Part shown: one piece after another, positions 63,490 to 64,000 of the stretch
Layout of the letters: every line of letters starts with the position of its first letter
Position numbering within the stretch: the stretch's first letter is position 1
Source: Acidobacteria bacterium AB60
GTDB taxonomy: Bacteria; Acidobacteriota; Terriglobia; Terriglobales; Acidobacteriaceae
Length of the DNA stretch: 64,000 nt
Assembly (NCBI GenBank): GCA_008682415.1
Contig: VANK01000003.1
Coordinates: 372,001-436,000, forward strand
Reading direction: 5' to 3'
The notes under the pieces: model-generated
What the model was told of the DNA's origin: nothing
Databases searched by the model: none
Seen by the model: only the letters and a program-made list of their open reading frames with translations
Translations under genes and position numbers: made by a program

Positions 63490-64000
63490 ATGGCGCTAAT
63501 TGCGACGCGGGGACCTGAAGAGTGCATCCTTGAATTGAAGAATCCAGAAGAAGGGCTGTTCAAAACCAATCACATTTTCGAGCCGGAATTTCATCAGGAC
63601 AAGTATGTGTCCGCGTGCACAAGCGTGAAGGCACTCCAAGGCGCTTTTCGGATTGGGGATGACAAACTCCTTGCGAGAGAAATTGGGCGAGGTGTACAGC
63701 CAGAATATGCAGACGATGACAACGATCCCGAATCCCTCAAATTTGAGGGCATGATTGACGACCGTGGAGAAGTCGTTGCCGATTCCGGTGGGTCATCAAA
63801 TGTCTGCGCTCTGACTTCAGCGTGTATCCGGTTTGGTTTTATTGACACCGGCCTTGCTCGCTCAGTCACAAGGAAGTTTTACGAGCGAGTGAAGCATCGG
63901 GCTTCGGTGAAAAAGAATGATGTCCTTGTTAATTCAACTGGGGACGGCACGATTGGCCGTGTTGCTGTGTACGATTTCGATTTCCCCGCTGTTGTTGACG
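63490..64000 (+). CDS. HsdS-like specificity subunit (3' end outside window)
   Basis: 170 codons are visible and the frame is open at the window edge. ATG 63490 has GAGGAG about 10 bases upstream and lies 11 bp after the methylase stop. The segment SVKKNDVLVNSTGDGTIGRV is the conserved end of a target-recognition domain in type I HsdS and BcgI-B-like subunits, followed by the start of a strand (VYDFDFPAVVD). The N-terminal part is the variable recognition region. It would give DNA specificity to the fused nuclease-methylase upstream. Confidence 0.8.
   Translation, partial: MALIATRGPEECILELKNPEEGLFKTNHIFEPEFHQDKYVSACTSVKALQGAFRIGDDKLLAREIGRGVQPEYADDDNDPESLKFEGMIDDRGEVVADSGGSSNVCALTSACIRFGFIDTGLARSVTRKFYERVKHRASVKKNDVLVNSTGDGTIGRVAVYDFDFPAVVD

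Noticed and set aside
63594..63869. 91-codon minus-strand frame
   Set aside because: Antisense to the HsdS-like gene, which has a binding site and a recognisable motif.

Overview
The window looks like a high-GC chromosome segment from an Acidobacteriota bacterium, most likely class Terriglobia. The evidence is gene content: a VWFA-related protein of the acidobacterial type, an Oar-like TonB-dependent receptor with an N-terminal carboxypeptidase-regulatory-like domain, ASPIC/UnbV (CRTAC1) proteins, a LarA-like protein, and a DUF1501/DUF1549/DUF1553 set. No rRNA or other taxonomic marker is present, so this is inference.

Layout. 1-3.6 kb: end of a VWFA-related protein, a small Lys/Ala-rich histone-H1-like protein, and a secreted zinc-dependent phospholipase-C-like protein. 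3.6-11.7 kb: two signalling proteins on the minus strand, a REC-PAS-histidine kinase and a soluble ~2,112-residue hybrid kinase with eleven exact-length 276-bp HAMP-linker repeats. 12-20 kb: LarA-like protein, GH79-like glycosidase, TonB-C protein, DUF4159 protein, a chimeric IclR-HTH/periplasmic-binding-protein regulator, and an alpha/beta hydrolase. 20-31.4 kb: two divergent multicopper oxidases. The second is a giant fusion to seven choice-of-anchor-D repeats and is cut by one in-frame TAG. The shared promoter region holds two CRP/FNR-like palindromes 22 bp apart. A lipoprotein with Ig/FN3-like domains and a strong terminator follow. 31.5-33.3 kb: a small autoregulated-looking ArsR-SRPBCC operon and a DUF1801 protein.

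33.3-60 kb reads as a carbohydrate-utilisation island. A sugar MFS transporter and a DUF5107-TPR protein diverge from a GH35 beta-galactosidase. They are followed by a tight plus-strand run: TonB-dependent receptor, CRTAC1 protein, TPR protein, second CRTAC1 protein, GH29 alpha-fucosidase. Converging on it is a minus-strand operon with 4-bp overlaps: PSCyt1/DUF1549/DUF1553 lipoprotein, DUF1501 protein, membrane cytochrome-like LRR protein, NHL-propeller protein. I infer that the two operons handle a galactose- and fucose-containing glycan, with binding and import by the TonB receptor, trimming by GH35 and GH29, and uptake by the MFS porter. The role of the DUF1501/DUF1553 haem-motif set is unknown.

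60-64 kb: tRNA-His(GTG), a DUF4112 membrane protein, tRNA-Pro(TGG), then a visibly more A/T-rich segment. That segment carries a restriction-modification locus with a fused HSDR_N-type nuclease/N6-adenine methylase (BcgI-A-like architecture), broken by a 2-base frameshift, and the start of an HsdS-like specificity gene. It is probably a tRNA-associated genomic island.
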